64,000 nucleotides of DNA from assembly GCA_000727475.1 (NCBI GenBank), contig KL647327.1:265011-329010 (forward strand), in the 5' to 3' direction. The notes under the pieces are model-generated. The model had not been told where the DNA came from and searched no databases. It worked only from the letters and a program-made list of their open reading frames with translations. The stretch's first letter is position 1. Every line of letters begins with the position of its first letter. The position numbers and the translations under genes were made by a program. Positions 38,953 through 51,462 of this stretch are shown here, piece after piece. Source of the DNA: Sarcocystis neurona. Lineage: Eukaryota > Apicomplexa > Conoidasida > Eucoccidiorida > Sarcocystidae.

Positions 38953-38970
38953 ATGCGTTCGTATGTACCA
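38895..38970 (+). other. Signal-peptide-like short frame, out of frame with the next exon
   Basis: ATG at 38895 starts a short hydrophobic peptide MVRTMWILISAMCGQ, then GGEDAF and a stop. It overlaps the start of the membrane-protein gene in another frame. It may be chance, or part of a first exon joined by an unseen intron or disrupted by a sequence error. Confidence 0.25.
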
Positions 38971-41900
38971 ACTAAATCAGCTTCCGCTTCAGAAGCGTCA
39001 ACAATAGCAACTGCAGCAGCGGCAGCAGCTGCGACATCAGCAGCAGTGGCAACGCCCACTGCGGTGCCCTCAACAGCCGCAACGTCAGCAGCAGCAGCAG
39101 CATCAACGCCTGCAGCAGAACCGTGGAAGAACAGCGGCACGTTTTTGCAACAGAAGCCGTTAGCCGCTGAAGCGTCGTCAGTACGCTTGCCAGAGACTAT
39201 GGATTTGCGGGACAGGCTCTTTGCGGGAATTTCGGAGGAAAGCTTGGAGGAAGGGGATGACGATGGGGCAGAAGTTGTCATCGAACCAGACGGGCGTATC
39301 AAAGGTACGGGGAAATTCTTCTGGAGTTGGTGTGGTGTTTGATGGGATATACTTCGTTCATACGCAATATACAAAGCGGCGAGTGTACCACATGGCGGTC
39401 CAGCTCATCGTTGGCGCTGATGTGAGTCTTGCCAGTGATACCCGTGCTAGGAGCTATGTCATTTTAGAGCACTACTCTTAAACAACTACGGTTCGCACGC
39501 TGTGGTAATATGTTTCCCTCAGATGTTCATGCAGTGTTAACGGTGTACTATTATTGCCACATTCGAAGAGTGCCAAAAAGCACTACCCGTGCACAACTGC
39601 TGCAGATCAGCGCCTATGAAGATTTTCCTGCGCAGTTCTGCTAAGCCCAATTTGGAGCACAGAATCGCTTCACTTTCACCGCAACATTTGTGTGCTGTTA
39701 AGGCTCTTCTGTTGATTGCTTTTTTGTGCCTGGCGCTGAAACAGTACACCCTCGCCGCAGGCCTAACTACCTGCGGTACGGTGGGGCTCTAGAACCCCCA
39801 TCTCTCGGTACAAGTTTAGATGCGGAGCGAGGCGCGATTCAGCGAGATACTCGAGTTGCAGAAGATCTACTGCTACTGCAGCTGCTCCGGAATCAGCGTC
39901 AAGACAGAAGTGGTCCTGGAAGTGGCTTGGACTCCCTTTTAGAGGAGGAGGTTCGTAAACTTCTGGTCAAGGAGGCTACAACCGGAGGAGCGGCACCTAA
40001 CACTTTTGCTGGTAGGCTGCAGTAAAGAACATGCTACACCAAAGGGCTGCTGTAAGAAGGCTACCACAGGTCGCTGGTCAATGGTGCGAATCTACTGCTA
40101 CATGTAGTAGAAGTCCGCACGTAAGAGGAATCTCACCCACACAGCCTGCTACAAGTTTTTGAGCTATTCCAACAGAACCTACAACGAACAAAGCAAGTCA
40201 GAAAATTGTTATACTCAGGAATGCCGGCAAGTACCGCAGGTACCCCAGCGCATCCACTATTACACCAGAGCACCCTTTTCAAAGCTATTCACACCCGGCG
40301 CCGATGGCGCCGTTTGGTCGGCGTACTCGGCCGATTCGCGCGGAAAAGTTTGGAAGTCATCTGCATCACTCGGTGTTTTTACGTGTCTGCGTGAGACGAT
40401 CGTGCAGCCTTGCACGGTTCATGGAAGAGTTTCGAACGTGGCTACACGAACGTGCGTCCGTGTATGTCTAAGTAAGCGTTCACCACATTGGATGGATAAT
40501 TTGAAGTGGCATCGTACGGCCACAACTGTTGTCACCTGCTGAGAAGAGTCACATACATGGATAACCCTCCGACATTCGTCGGCGTCTCCAAAAATTCACT
40601 GTCGGTACGCAGTTGTGTGAACATCGTGGAGTAAAGAACGGCGGTGCAGGCCAGTGCAGCAGGCGTCCAACGGTCGAATCATCGTGCAGTGTGTAGCCAG
40701 CACCACACTGTTCATGTGCAGATTTGTCCCTCTGTAGCACACATTTTTGGTGATGTGCATGCCCTTCTGTGTTTCAGGGTTGGAAACGGGGAGCCGTTCC
40801 GACGCTGACTCATCATCAGGAGGCGGTTCGTCCGGAGAATCCCGTATCTTGACCACGCCTGCTGGGTAAGTCCGAAGAGAATAGAGCAGAAAAATTTGTG
40901 GTAACTTTGCAGTGAATCTTCGTGGAGGCTGTTCGGCGGCTTCGCTCTCTGTCATCCGTGCACTCCACCACAAACAATAGTACAGCGGAGTCTTCGCAGT
41001 TAGGTGTTTCACTTTGCAGTGAATCTTCGTGGAGGCTGTTCGGCGGCTTCGCTCTCTGTCATCTGTGCACTCCATCACAAACAATAATACAGCGGAGTCT
41101 TCGCAGTTAGGTGTTTTCTGAAGGGGGAGGTTCCTTGCCCTGGTAGCGAGTTACACCCTGGTCGTGTGCATTCGCAAGGTTCCGCCAGTATGCCTGGTGC
41201 GTCAGTACAGATGTGTGTTGGCCGTACTGCACACTTCGTAGATGTGGGAAACCTTCGCGTTGTATTCGTGTGATTTACTGGCGCTCAGGTACTTCGTTGC
41301 TTTCATTGTGGGCTTTGGCGGAATTCTCCTGATTGCGATGCTGTGCTGCGTCATTCGGGCGGCTTACGTGAAACGACAGGTTAGACGCCCGGTGCGAGAG
41401 GAGATCATAGTACACGAGGACGCGTGACCACAGCATCGTGTATGAAGTTGATTTTCAGGGTTGAGCCGTTAAAACTGCGTCACCGTTGAGAGAGTTTCCT
41501 TTCTACTGCACGTTGTAACTCTGCAGTAGTCCTGGCGCAACGTTACACTACTGCAGCTTTCGGCGGTTGAACAACATTTTTGATAGGCGCATTCGTCCTG
41601 AGGCTGTTTTCAGCACGCGGTTAATGGTGCACGTGACTGCGGCATCTGAGTTCTTTAGGCATGCGCTACTATTTGCCCGCAGAGGGACATTTAGTGCTGT
41701 CATTATAAACATGTTGTCTGAGGGTTGGTGCACCGGCGCCATCCTTTTGCACTGCTGTTGAACGCAGAAGGCACGATTGAAGAAATTGCTAGCAGAGAAG
41801 CTACGTGGTCAGACTGCTGAAGAACCGGAGCATGCAGGTTTAAGCGAGCCGGCGTTTTACGAGGTTGTAGAGGATCAGCCTCCTGGAGCCACTCCGTCGG

Positions 41901-42834
41901 AAGATCTTACCGCCGATCCAGACTGGATAGATGTCCGCGTAGAGCAGCAAGCACCGCCAGAGGAACAGCAAATGGTACGCTGGGCATTTTCTGTATACCG
42001 CTGATAGTGTTATTGTGTGCTGCTGGATGGTGGGGTAGGTGCGCTGAACTCGACTACCGGACTAGGACGGCAGTTACAGTAGGTCTCTCTTTTGTGTTCG
42101 TATGCGGAGGTGGGAGAGTCTGGATGCATCTTTGATGCGTAACCAAAATATCGCACATTTGCGTGGGACAGTGGTACACAGTGGTACAGCGGCTGTAGGT
42201 GCACCTTTTGCGTTTATGTGGTGGCCAATTTTTAGGCACCCAATATCTATAAATGCGTAGACGCGTACGTGCATGTTATTGCGGTTATTCGAGGACGTGC
42301 GGATCACGCTTGTGATATGAGGCCTCCCGGTGCCAAGTAAATGGCTATGTGTTCAACGCAGTTATTGCTGCGGACAGCCTTCGCACGTTGCGGCTGCGGT
42401 AAGAAAGCGCACTGTCTGATAGCGTGAATACCCGAGGCGTACAGTACCAACGGATATGCACATGCACGTACGCTTGAATGTGTATTGTGCTTGCTGTGTG
42501 ATGTAAGATGAACGTGGCGCGGCTAGACACTTTGAGCAAAGCTGGACTGCCTACCGAGTCGACCGAAGAGGAGAAACGACCTGAGCAGCTACCGTACAAA
42601 TCGAAGAAGAAACAGAAAAAGAAGAGTGCCCACGTGGGTCTCTGGGGAGACGAAGAACTGGATAGAGAGAAATCGAGAGACAAACTTAAGTCTCGAAAGA
42701 AATCGAGTAAAGCCAGCGACGTTGCGGATGCAGACGTGGAAAAGGGAGAGGAAAAAAGGAGGAGAGCGACGCGCAGAGGAAAAGAGCTGAAGAAGGCTTT
42801 GTCGAGCAGGAGAACTCTCCGACTCGCTGGCTGA
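38953..42834 (+). CDS. Single-pass membrane protein with basic tail, about 471 aa, seven exons
   Basis: Modelled exons are 38953-39304, 39745-40011, 40156-40239, 40778-40865, 41289-41379, 41768-41974 and 42508-42834 (stop). All phases agree and they total 472 codons including the stop. The N-terminal region has an Ala/Thr/Ser tract (residues about 10-50), then an acidic segment (EESLEEGDDDGAE), a Leu/Arg-rich amphipathic region, and VFELFQQNLQRTKQVRKLL. Exon 5 encodes one membrane helix at about residues 264-285 (YFVAFIVGFGGILLIAMLCC), followed by basic IRAAYVKRQ. Exon 6 is acidic. Exon 7 is Lys/Arg-rich and ends RRTLRLAG. Basic residues after the helix suggest a cytosolic C-terminus, so the N-terminus should face outside or a lumen, yet the model has no signal peptide; a 5' exon is probably missing. 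The end of exon 3 is the least certain site. I do not recognise the family; a coccidian surface or secretory-organelle protein is possible. Confidence 0.65.
40904..41117. repeat. Two-copy 107-bp tandem duplication in an intron
   Basis: Copies at 40904-41010 and 41011-41117 share almost every base, with only a few substitutions (for example catccgtg against catctgtg). The duplication lies wholly within intron 4 of the membrane-protein gene. Low divergence suggests it is recent. Confidence 0.92.
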
Positions 42835-44782
42835 AAAGCCGTTATTTCAACACTGTGGCAGAAGAGCATGCATTTACATCAGTTTTCCTGCCAAAAATCT
42901 GAGGGGGATGACGGGTAGTTGTGACTTTACAGGTGTTGTGCTAGTTATTATAACTTTACAGGTGGTGTGCTGGTGTTAGCTGTACCAGAAGGTGCTAGTG
43001 CTGGGCCCAGAAGGGCGCGAGTAACGCCCCGTGTGGCCGCCGGCGAGTACGTCGCCACGAGTGTCAACAAGCTGATCGCTGAAGCAGACGTACACTCACG
43101 TGTACGTGTATACATTTCCGTATGCATATATATACATATACATATATATGTATATGTGTTCTTTTTCTTGTACGCTCTTTTTTCTTTTGTACACAATAAC
43201 GTACGCTTGTATACGAATGAACGTGGGCAGCCGGTGGTAACAGGTGCTCATTTCTCAGCACGGCCCTATGCGCACCTCATTAAACATTTCTTTACTCTGT
43301 CCCACCCTTCCTGCCGCCGAATCTTTCTACACGCTCCTGCTCACTGGAATCTCTTCGCGTTGCTGTGCGTTCCGACCAGCAACCCTTTCGTTCCCCACAT
43401 TTACTTGTACATACTTTTTACCGATGTTTGCACATAAAGGGATCCAGACGCGTGCGTACAGATACAGATATACATACATAGGTAATATCCGTGTCTGCCA
43501 CTGGATGGCGATATATATACGTGAAAACACATTCACGTACTCACACAGCATGTAAACGCCCACACAGTCATGATGCATCTACGCAAGCCGGAGCTGCAGG
43601 CAAGAACACGTCTGAGCATTTCCAGAAGCTTCAACGACTGTACGTGCACACCAGGTCGCGATGTACACAAACTTTACATATCATATCACTAAACAAAACC
43701 TCGGAATATCAAGTGCTTGGCACCCTACTGCCTTTCACAAAACGCAGTCTGCGTCTGCAGGTGCCGAGAAAGACGTTGGTGAGCGCTGTGTCTTGGGGAA
43801 GAACGGAAATCCATACATTATATCTGTGTAACTCACTGTATAACCTCACGCACACCTCCCATCAACTCACATGCACACACACACGTACGTGCGGCTGCGC
43901 AGGCGAAGGTCGGTAACAACGTGGAGGACTATTAGTATACATATACGTACTCACGTGTACGTAGGCAACTCGATATATACATATATGCATGCACATATAC
44001 GAGTATGCGTACGTACACGCATGCAAGTCGTACACTCACAGCTTTGGAACCCAATGATCGACGAGTCTATACATTTATTCGGTCCACGACGCAGAGACAC
44101 ATGAATGACTGTTTGATTATACACACACACACATACCTGTGCACACACGGCAGACTGAGTCTTCCTGGCGGACACAAAAGAGACTCGTAAAGAGCTCCTT
44201 GATCAGCTACGACTGCACGCATACTTCGGCGATTCGCACACCTGTATACATAGATACATCTACACACAGAGTGCAAATACACATATATCACATATACACA
44301 CAGAGAGAGACAGGCACGCAGGGGAGTGTTAGGGAAAAAGTACGTCAAACGCTGTCTTCTACCAGACGTGTTGCTGTTGGTAGTTCCACTCTGTGGACGC
44401 CTGCGTCAATACATAAATGTCTGCAGAGGGAGAGAGCGACAGAGTTGTGCGTGTGACTCCACACTTGCACATCCTCGTGCAACGCAGCCACACCAGACAG
44501 ACACACACGCACTCCTTCAAAAACGCCGGAAGACGCGCACTGCGACCACAAGCGAGAAGAAGTCACAGTGCTGCCCTGTGTACAATCATCACAAGCAGCT
44601 ACCTCCTGATAAGACTCACGTGACGACACATACGTGCACAAGGTGTACAGGTGTGGGAAGATTTAGGAAGGAAGTATGCATGAATAGATATATACCAGGA
44701 ATTACATACGCGTATACGCGTGCAAAATTTGCGCTCACGGAGACATACGCGCATCTGTGCAGGCGGGCGAAACACGTGCGCT

Positions 44783-45780
44783 ACCGGCGCGTGTTCGCGG
44801 TGGCCTCAGACTTTCCTGCGTCCTTCTGCGACGCGATCTTCTCTGGGGTGCTGCCGCCGGTTCCAGTCGAAGCAGCACTGCTGCCTTCGGCCCTCGTCTC
44901 TTCTCCTCTGTCAGCTGCTACAAACGGACGACAAGAAGAGGCGGAGAGGGAAGAAGACGAGGACGATGAAGGCACGAGAGAAGAAGAAGAGGAAGCAGAA
45001 GTCCCAGTGGAAACGAGAGTGGCACTCGGCGCCTTGGCGCTTGAGAAACATCCCAGTTCGGCGAGCTGAAGAGAGAAGGAATAATCCACAACGACGCCTT
45101 CTTTGAGGAAAACAGAGACGACACGTCGAGGTAAAGCACAAAAGACGCACACTGACGAACGTACGGTGTGTGCGTGCGTGTCGTTGCATCTATTTGTTCA
45201 CATATACACAGAAATACTCATGCTTATGTGTGTACACATATACAGGATCGGAAAATATGTACACGAGCGTATACACGTGAACGTATATATGCATATGTGT
45301 ACACATGTCTAACACGTGTGTGTCCCGTGCGATATATTGAACCTGCCGGTCTGGCTCTTACGGAAGACGGAAACACACGTGTCCACACGCAGACATGCGC
45401 AGATATATAGATACATGTGTACATATACGTCGTCACCGTGAAGCCAATTAACAACGGAGAAGAACGCCATACGAAAGGTCTGAATCGGCCACTGCAGTAC
45501 GACTCTGATTATGTCCAGCAAGTGCGTACACACACGTATATTCAGAAAGGTTTGAAAAGCAGGAGCCGACACAGCGTCAATCGTGAGAGTAGCTCGGCGA
45601 GTAGCGGGAGCAGCGCACTCATCTTCACTCGTCCCGATCGCAGGGAGAGAAGCAGACGAAGAAGAGAAGAAGTAGGAAACTACGAGAGAAAACTGACAGC
45701 AGGAACAAAGTACTGCCGAAGGCGCTGACGGCGTGGAAGGTAAAACACCAGGAGTGTGGCCCGCAGATTCGCCACCTGAC
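44783..45780 (-). CDS. Possible Ser/Ala-rich coding fragments, minus strand
   Basis: A minus-strand segment at 45066-44783 starts after a strong acceptor (ctctcttcag) and ends before a possible donor. It reads LAELGCFSSAKAPSATLVS, a poly-Ser stretch, then TGTGGSTPEKIASQKDAGKS. A second segment at about 45780-45540 reads GGESAGHTPGVLPSTPSAPS and later SEDECAAPATRRATLTIDAV. The two could be exons of one low-complexity protein. The plus strand is also open across 44326-45069 (an acidic Glu-rich end), so coding strand is ambiguous. No domain is seen. Confidence 0.22.
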
Positions 45781-48270
45781 ACACTTGGTAGACAGCACTG
45801 ACGGCCCCTTAACGGCATCTTCTGTGGGCGTAGACAGGCACGTACGCCTGTGTGAGACACGTTTGTTGCCGAACGAAACAGGCAGCGGCGCCAATGAAAT
45901 GCGTAGCAGAAAGAAGCAGGCGTGGAAAGGGCTGTTGTGTCAGCGTTTTTTCGCTTCGGGCACGAAATAAAACGCCGCAGAAAACTCAAAAAGGTGGACA
46001 CCTCCTGCTCAAATTCTGCCTCCCCCGTGTCGTCTTCCTATTCGAAGCGCTGCAGTGCACGCGTTGACCATGTGTGTGTGGCGCACTGTCACCCCTGGAC
46101 CCTCCGCGCCGCGTCCTTCTTGTCGCTGCTGCTGGGGCTCTCGCTGCAGTCTGCGCTCCCGCTGGTGCAGCAGCTGCTGCTGAAAGTGACGTCGCTACGT
46201 CTCTTCTCCTCCTCCTGCTGTTGCTACTGCTTCCTGTTTGATTGACTGCTGCTATTGCCGCTGCTTCGTGTTGCTGCTGCAGCTACTGCTGCTACTGCTC
46301 GGAGTCGCTTCTGCTGCTGTGGCTGCTGCTTTGTGCTGCTGCTCCTTCGCTACTGCAGCTGTTTTGTATTGCCGCATCTACTCTTGCTGCGACGTTGAGC
46401 TGCTGCTGCCGCGTTGTCCTTGCTGCTAAACTGCGTCGATGCTGCTTTATCATTGTTGCTGCTTTGTGTTGCTGCTGCTGCTTCTTCGTAGGCTTCACGT
46501 GCCGCGCCCGAAGAGTTCTTTGGTCTCTGATGCAGCGGTGTATTAACTATACTCGCAAGCCCTGTGTCCACGTCTCTGAGTGTGAGGGTAGAATGCCACG
46601 TCCACCAGCCGCACGTGTGCCTCACTCCTTAGGAGACGTGCCATATATGTATACATATATATATATATACGTATACAGCGAGAGAGAGGTGGGACGCGGA
46701 AAATGGTCACTACACGTTAGAGAAGAAAAACAGGGACGGAGACGGCGCAGGGTCTATCGAATCAGAGAGAGCGGCACGTCTCATGTCGTCCACTTCCCTC
46801 CTCCGTCGCTGTAGACACCATTTTTTCTCTCCTGCCTGTTCCTCATATATGCCTATGACACTGTGGCTAATGTTTTTCCCCTGGGTACGTCCGCCTAGAA
46901 TGTCAGTCTTAATGGTCATGGTGTAGCTTTCGAATCTCCTTTCTCCTGCAATTCTTTTTCGCGTCTCTGCTGCCCGTCCCGCTTCCTCGTCTCCTTCCTC
47001 TCGCACTTCCTTTTCTTCGGCCTGTTCCTTTCTCTTCTACGCGTGTCAATCAAATTTTGCGTGTCCTTTCTGCTGCGTGCGTGGACATGTAGTTGTTTCT
47101 CCTCACAAGCCTCCCGCCTCCACGTTGTCTTCTTCTTTGAAGGTGTCTTCTACAACACCTGCGCCTGCTGCCTGTGTGCGTTCCAACTCACACACACGTA
47201 CCTCTTCACACACGTGCACCGAGAACGAAGCCGCCAAGGGCCAGCGAAGACACGTACGTGTGCGAGCGACTCTCATAATAAAAGGCCGGACGGTGAATCT
47301 TCTGTGACCACCCTCAACAGTTTACACTCGCCTCCCTCTTTTCCTTCGTCGTCGTCTTCTCTGTGTTTTCTCTCGTCCTTCTGCGTATTTCCCTTCCCTG
47401 TATTCTGCTCCGTCTTACCCCCTTCGTGAGCAATCGCATGTGTTCGCGCCGGACTTTACGTGCCTCGCTCCGCCGGAGGCTTTCTCTGTTTCTCTTCAAA
47501 GCAGCTGCGTGCCGCGCCTTGTACAACTTCGCGTTGTTCTTGCGCGACATCTTGGCGCGAAAAACAGGACGAGAGAAATATCGCCGGTGAGAAACGCAGA
47601 AACGACGTGAACGACTCAGGCGAGTCTTTCTTCACGCGCAGTGCGGACTCCGTAAAAGTGGACGCAGCACCGGGTTTTCCTCTGACATAGGAGCATATAT
47701 ATATATATATAATGTATGTGTGTACCTGCGGTGGGTGGCACGGAAGACAGAGGCGAAAAAAACCACAGGTGAGATCGGTGAGGCAGACACAGAAAAGTGG
47801 AGTAAGACCCACACAAATTCCCGCGTCGTAGGAGAGAGGCCAGGGATGCGAGGGAGAAGTTCACTTGTAGATTTTTTCGCTGAACTCTGGGTGTGTGACG
47901 TTTTTCCAGACAAACGAACGTACGCGCGCGGCAGAACGACGTGCTGCCTTCTTTCTCTCTGCAGCGGACAAGGACACCTCCCACAGAAAAATCGCTGAAC
48001 TGCAACGAGGGGGTTGACACAGAAACACTGACGGAGGGGCAATTGGCGGAAGAGCCCGGCGCGTGGGGAGGGCCCGACAAACGGGAATTCGACAGTCTGG
48101 AAAGCAACGAATGCGACGTTCTTACTTGGCAAAACGAAAACACTTGCGTAAGCAGAGAGTGGAAGCGCGGGACGTACTGCGGAGAAGTTACACTTCAGAA
48201 ACACGCGAAGCAAAGGGGAGTGGGAGGGTGAGAACTACTTTTATCTGTTTGTTAACAAGACGAAATGTCA

Positions 48271-48414
48271 GCGAATATCGCCTGGACACTCACAGACAGA
48301 GAGAGTTCCTCGATACAAGTAACAAAGTAAAATGGAGAAAAGCGAATATCGACTGGACACTCGCAGACAAAGAGCGTTATTCGAGACATACGTAACAATG
48401 TAAAATGGAGAAAA
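48271..48414. repeat. Two-copy 71-73 bp tandem duplication
   Basis: The segment beginning gcgaatatcg at 48271 recurs at 48342 and both copies end in aaaatggagaaaa. The second copy carries a 2-bp insertion and several substitutions. No gene model covers it. Confidence 0.85.
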
Positions 48415-51400
48415 GCTCACAGATTTCCACGGCGGCGGACCGAAGCCTATTTTACTGCAAAAAAGAGCTAATTCAGAGGAAGCCAACAGAAGGGAAAAAC
48501 TATACCACTTGCCAAGTGGACAAGTGGGCGAAGAGAGAGAAGTACAGACTTCCTCCCGTTGGAGATAGAAACAAGTGCACACAGCGGTGCCACTCTTTCA
48601 GCAGTAAGATATGAGGAAGTAAAGCGGAAAAGCAAAGCAACGATTCTCTGATCAAACAAGCGGGGGAAAAGGAGGAAAATACGCCCATGCGTTGTCCTTT
48701 TCCGATGAAGGAAGAGATGAACGAATGTGACGTGTAATCCCTTTTCCACTAGAAAACGCTCGAGAAAAGCGTGATAGACATTCCACTGTCAGGACACGGG
48801 TGAATGGCAGTGAAATGTAAAGTTTTCCCCTCATACCACGACACCTCTGGCTATTTGCATGTCTCCACCGTGTGACGGAAGACATTTGTCCATTTGTAAC
48901 AGTGACAGACGCCTTATCTCGTCATTTGTTTTCTTCTTGTTCTACACGTTTTTGTCTCCTCCTGCCTTCTGTCCCCTAACAGCCTTCTGCGGCTTTAGCT
49001 TCTTTGTCTGAACGAAGATCGCAGTTTCTTTTCTTCCACCCGTCGGCTTCCGTCCCAGCTTGATTGCGTTCTGTGCCTTTCTATTCACAGCAGGAACTTC
49101 CTTCCCACATATTCCAAAACGTTGGTTGTCTTTTATATTCGGCGAAATTTTACCCTAATCTCACTCTTCGTTCCATACCCACAAGTAAGAGCGTTGGTGG
49201 TCGGTCACACTCTCGTATTTGAGACGAGACTCCCGTCGAAACAGGTGGGCGTACGCACAGAGCAAGGAGGTGTGGAAGCAGATGTAATCAAAAGGGGTTG
49301 AACGCGCTCAGGTAGAAGATTTCCTATTCTTTAACTTCCCGGAAAGCGACGGGAATATGACTACTAGTTTGGTGTACGGAAGCACGAAATAACTGCCGCC
49401 CTCGTAAGTGAAGCGCGGAAAGGACGAAGTCAGCGCGGAAGTTTTGCTTCAACCACGAAGGTCAAAACATGTTTAGTCCTGTTCTGAGAGCAGCGAAGCT
49501 AATTCTTTGACTATTTCCACTAAACAGATGGAGGAACATCCTCCTCATCAGGAAGTGAGGAGGTATACGGCTGGGCACGACGGCCGAGCTGAGTACTTTG
49601 GGGAGCGAAAAACCAGGACTTCTACCGTAAAAGGACTCACTTTGAAAAAATACGCACTGGAAGAACTTGATTTCCCAGTGTCGCACAGCTGCATGCGCGG
49701 CAGCCACGTCATGGTGGCGCGCATGCGCGTGGTTTTCGCACCGAGTCTAGCTTTATAGCAGACACACCGTAGAATACGCTTTTCTTGCAGAGATGGGAGG
49801 ACTAGAAATGGAGCACAAGGTGAATGTATTGTCATCTTGAGATTTCTCCACGTTCGAGCGGAGGGGAATCTCAGAAATCGCAAGCTGCAATAGGAGAAGA
49901 GTCGTTTCGTTATTGTATGACGTTTCACACGATGAATACTGCTCTACCTCGTTGCACATTTCCATCTATCCAGCCCCTCTTCACCCCCGCCTTTTGTAGA
50001 AACCTCTCCCTACTTTCCTTCTCTTAGTTCACACGAAAATTTACGAGCTTCACTTGTGTATGTGTATGCCGTGCGATGAGCATTAACACATACATACATA
50101 TTTATGTACACATATACATGCATACGCAACATATACACATATAAATATATGCGTACGTACAAACAACATCGTAGGCGTGCAAACCCACGCACAGGTGTCT
50201 CCACTTCTACGGAGAACAGCTTTTTTTTGATGTGCGGTCCATACGTGTAAATCATCGTTCTGTTGTGGATGTCTGGGCAACTGCTCGCGGCTTTTCTGCG
50301 TCCTGCAGTTCCAGAACCTATGCAGATGTAGACGTTGTGTCGATAGTTCTATCGGTATACATGCTGACGCCGTAAGGTCGCGGTCCTCCCCCGGACCCAT
50401 CTTCAGGAGTATCTTCCTCCGTCCACGCACCCATCATTAACGTATATAGCTACGCGTTTTTAACATGTGCATACCTACACGTCTGACGAGCAGATGTGAA
50501 TTTCCTTCCTCGTGCCGGCACGCGTATACCTGCTTTTCGCAACAGAGGCACCAGTAGTTACCGTGTGAACGGCTTACCACGCGGAGACAAAATGTCCAGC
50601 TGTGGCGCTCGCACTGGGATACGCTTCCACTAAAAAATTTGTCTGTGCCTTTTATAAATAAATGGATATGTATACCAAGATGCGCTCCTTTATAGACGAA
50701 GCTTATCCAGACACGTCGTCTCTTTTACGCACCTTGTGCGTTGCCGGGGCCGTTTACGTGGCGGTGTATAGATGCAGTTACTTCACGCGCGGTTGCCAAA
50801 CTATCGTTAAACGTGGAATCTTTAGAGGTAGAGAGATCTCCAGAGTTACACAGATACACAGTGACAAAGAGCAACATCCGCAGAGGGGCGTGTCTACACA
50901 TTTGTGAGTTGGCAATCTGAATGAATACGTATCAACTCGACGTGTACACAAGAGGGAGTGTTGTTTTGCCCGAGACAGCCGCGTCTGCTTCCCCTTTTCC
51001 CCCGGCGGGGGGAGGGGGCTGACCTGCCTTTCCGTATCCCTGTTTTCCACATCTCTGTGTACGTTGTGTATGTTTGTGTGTCTGAATTTTTGCGTCTATC
51101 CGTGCCCGGATTGAAATCAGATGCCTGCGTGTGAAGAGCCCCACGTGCAACCACGCGCCTGTGCGTTTCTATGCGGTGCTACTGGTGCCGTTTCGTCTGC
51201 GTAGCTACACCTGTAGTGCTGTGCTGCTGCGTGTTTGCTGTTGCGCGTGCTCTGACGGGGGAAAGATACTCGGCAGCGGTGCTGCTGTTGCTGCTTCCTT
51301 TCATTCCTGCGGCTCTCCTGGTCCTGCTGGTTGTCTGCAGCTGCTGCGGCGGAAGTGCTTTCACTGCCGTTCTGATTTTCCTAGTACAGCTGCTGCCCCT

Positions 51401-51462
51401 ACCCGTGCACTGCTCCCGCTGCGACAGTGACTGCACTTTTTTTCGACGAAGAAATCGTCGCG

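Larger units (their letters stand above)
42900..50700. repeat. Repeat-rich segment: tacata/gtatac microsatellites and triplet tracts
   Basis: Alternating purine-pyrimidine runs of the type (ta)n, (tacata)n, (gtatac)n and (cacacg)n occur near 43110-43160, 43460-43520, 43930-44010, 44110-44310, 45200-45310, 45400-45430, 46645-46680, 47692-47712 and 50080-50160. CTG/CAG triplets cluster at 46100-46500. No conserved protein is recognisable, and open frames on both strands have skewed composition. The texture changes sharply from the intron-rich genes to the left. Confidence 0.75.

Noticed and set aside
38568..39374. 268-codon minus-strand frame with poly-Ala/Val
   Set aside because: It is antisense to exon 1 of the membrane-protein gene, whose exons join in phase on the plus strand.
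44326..45069. 247-codon plus-strand frame with a Glu-rich end
   Set aside because: It runs through microsatellite DNA and overlaps a minus-strand Ser/Ala-rich reading with a better splice acceptor; neither strand can be preferred firmly.
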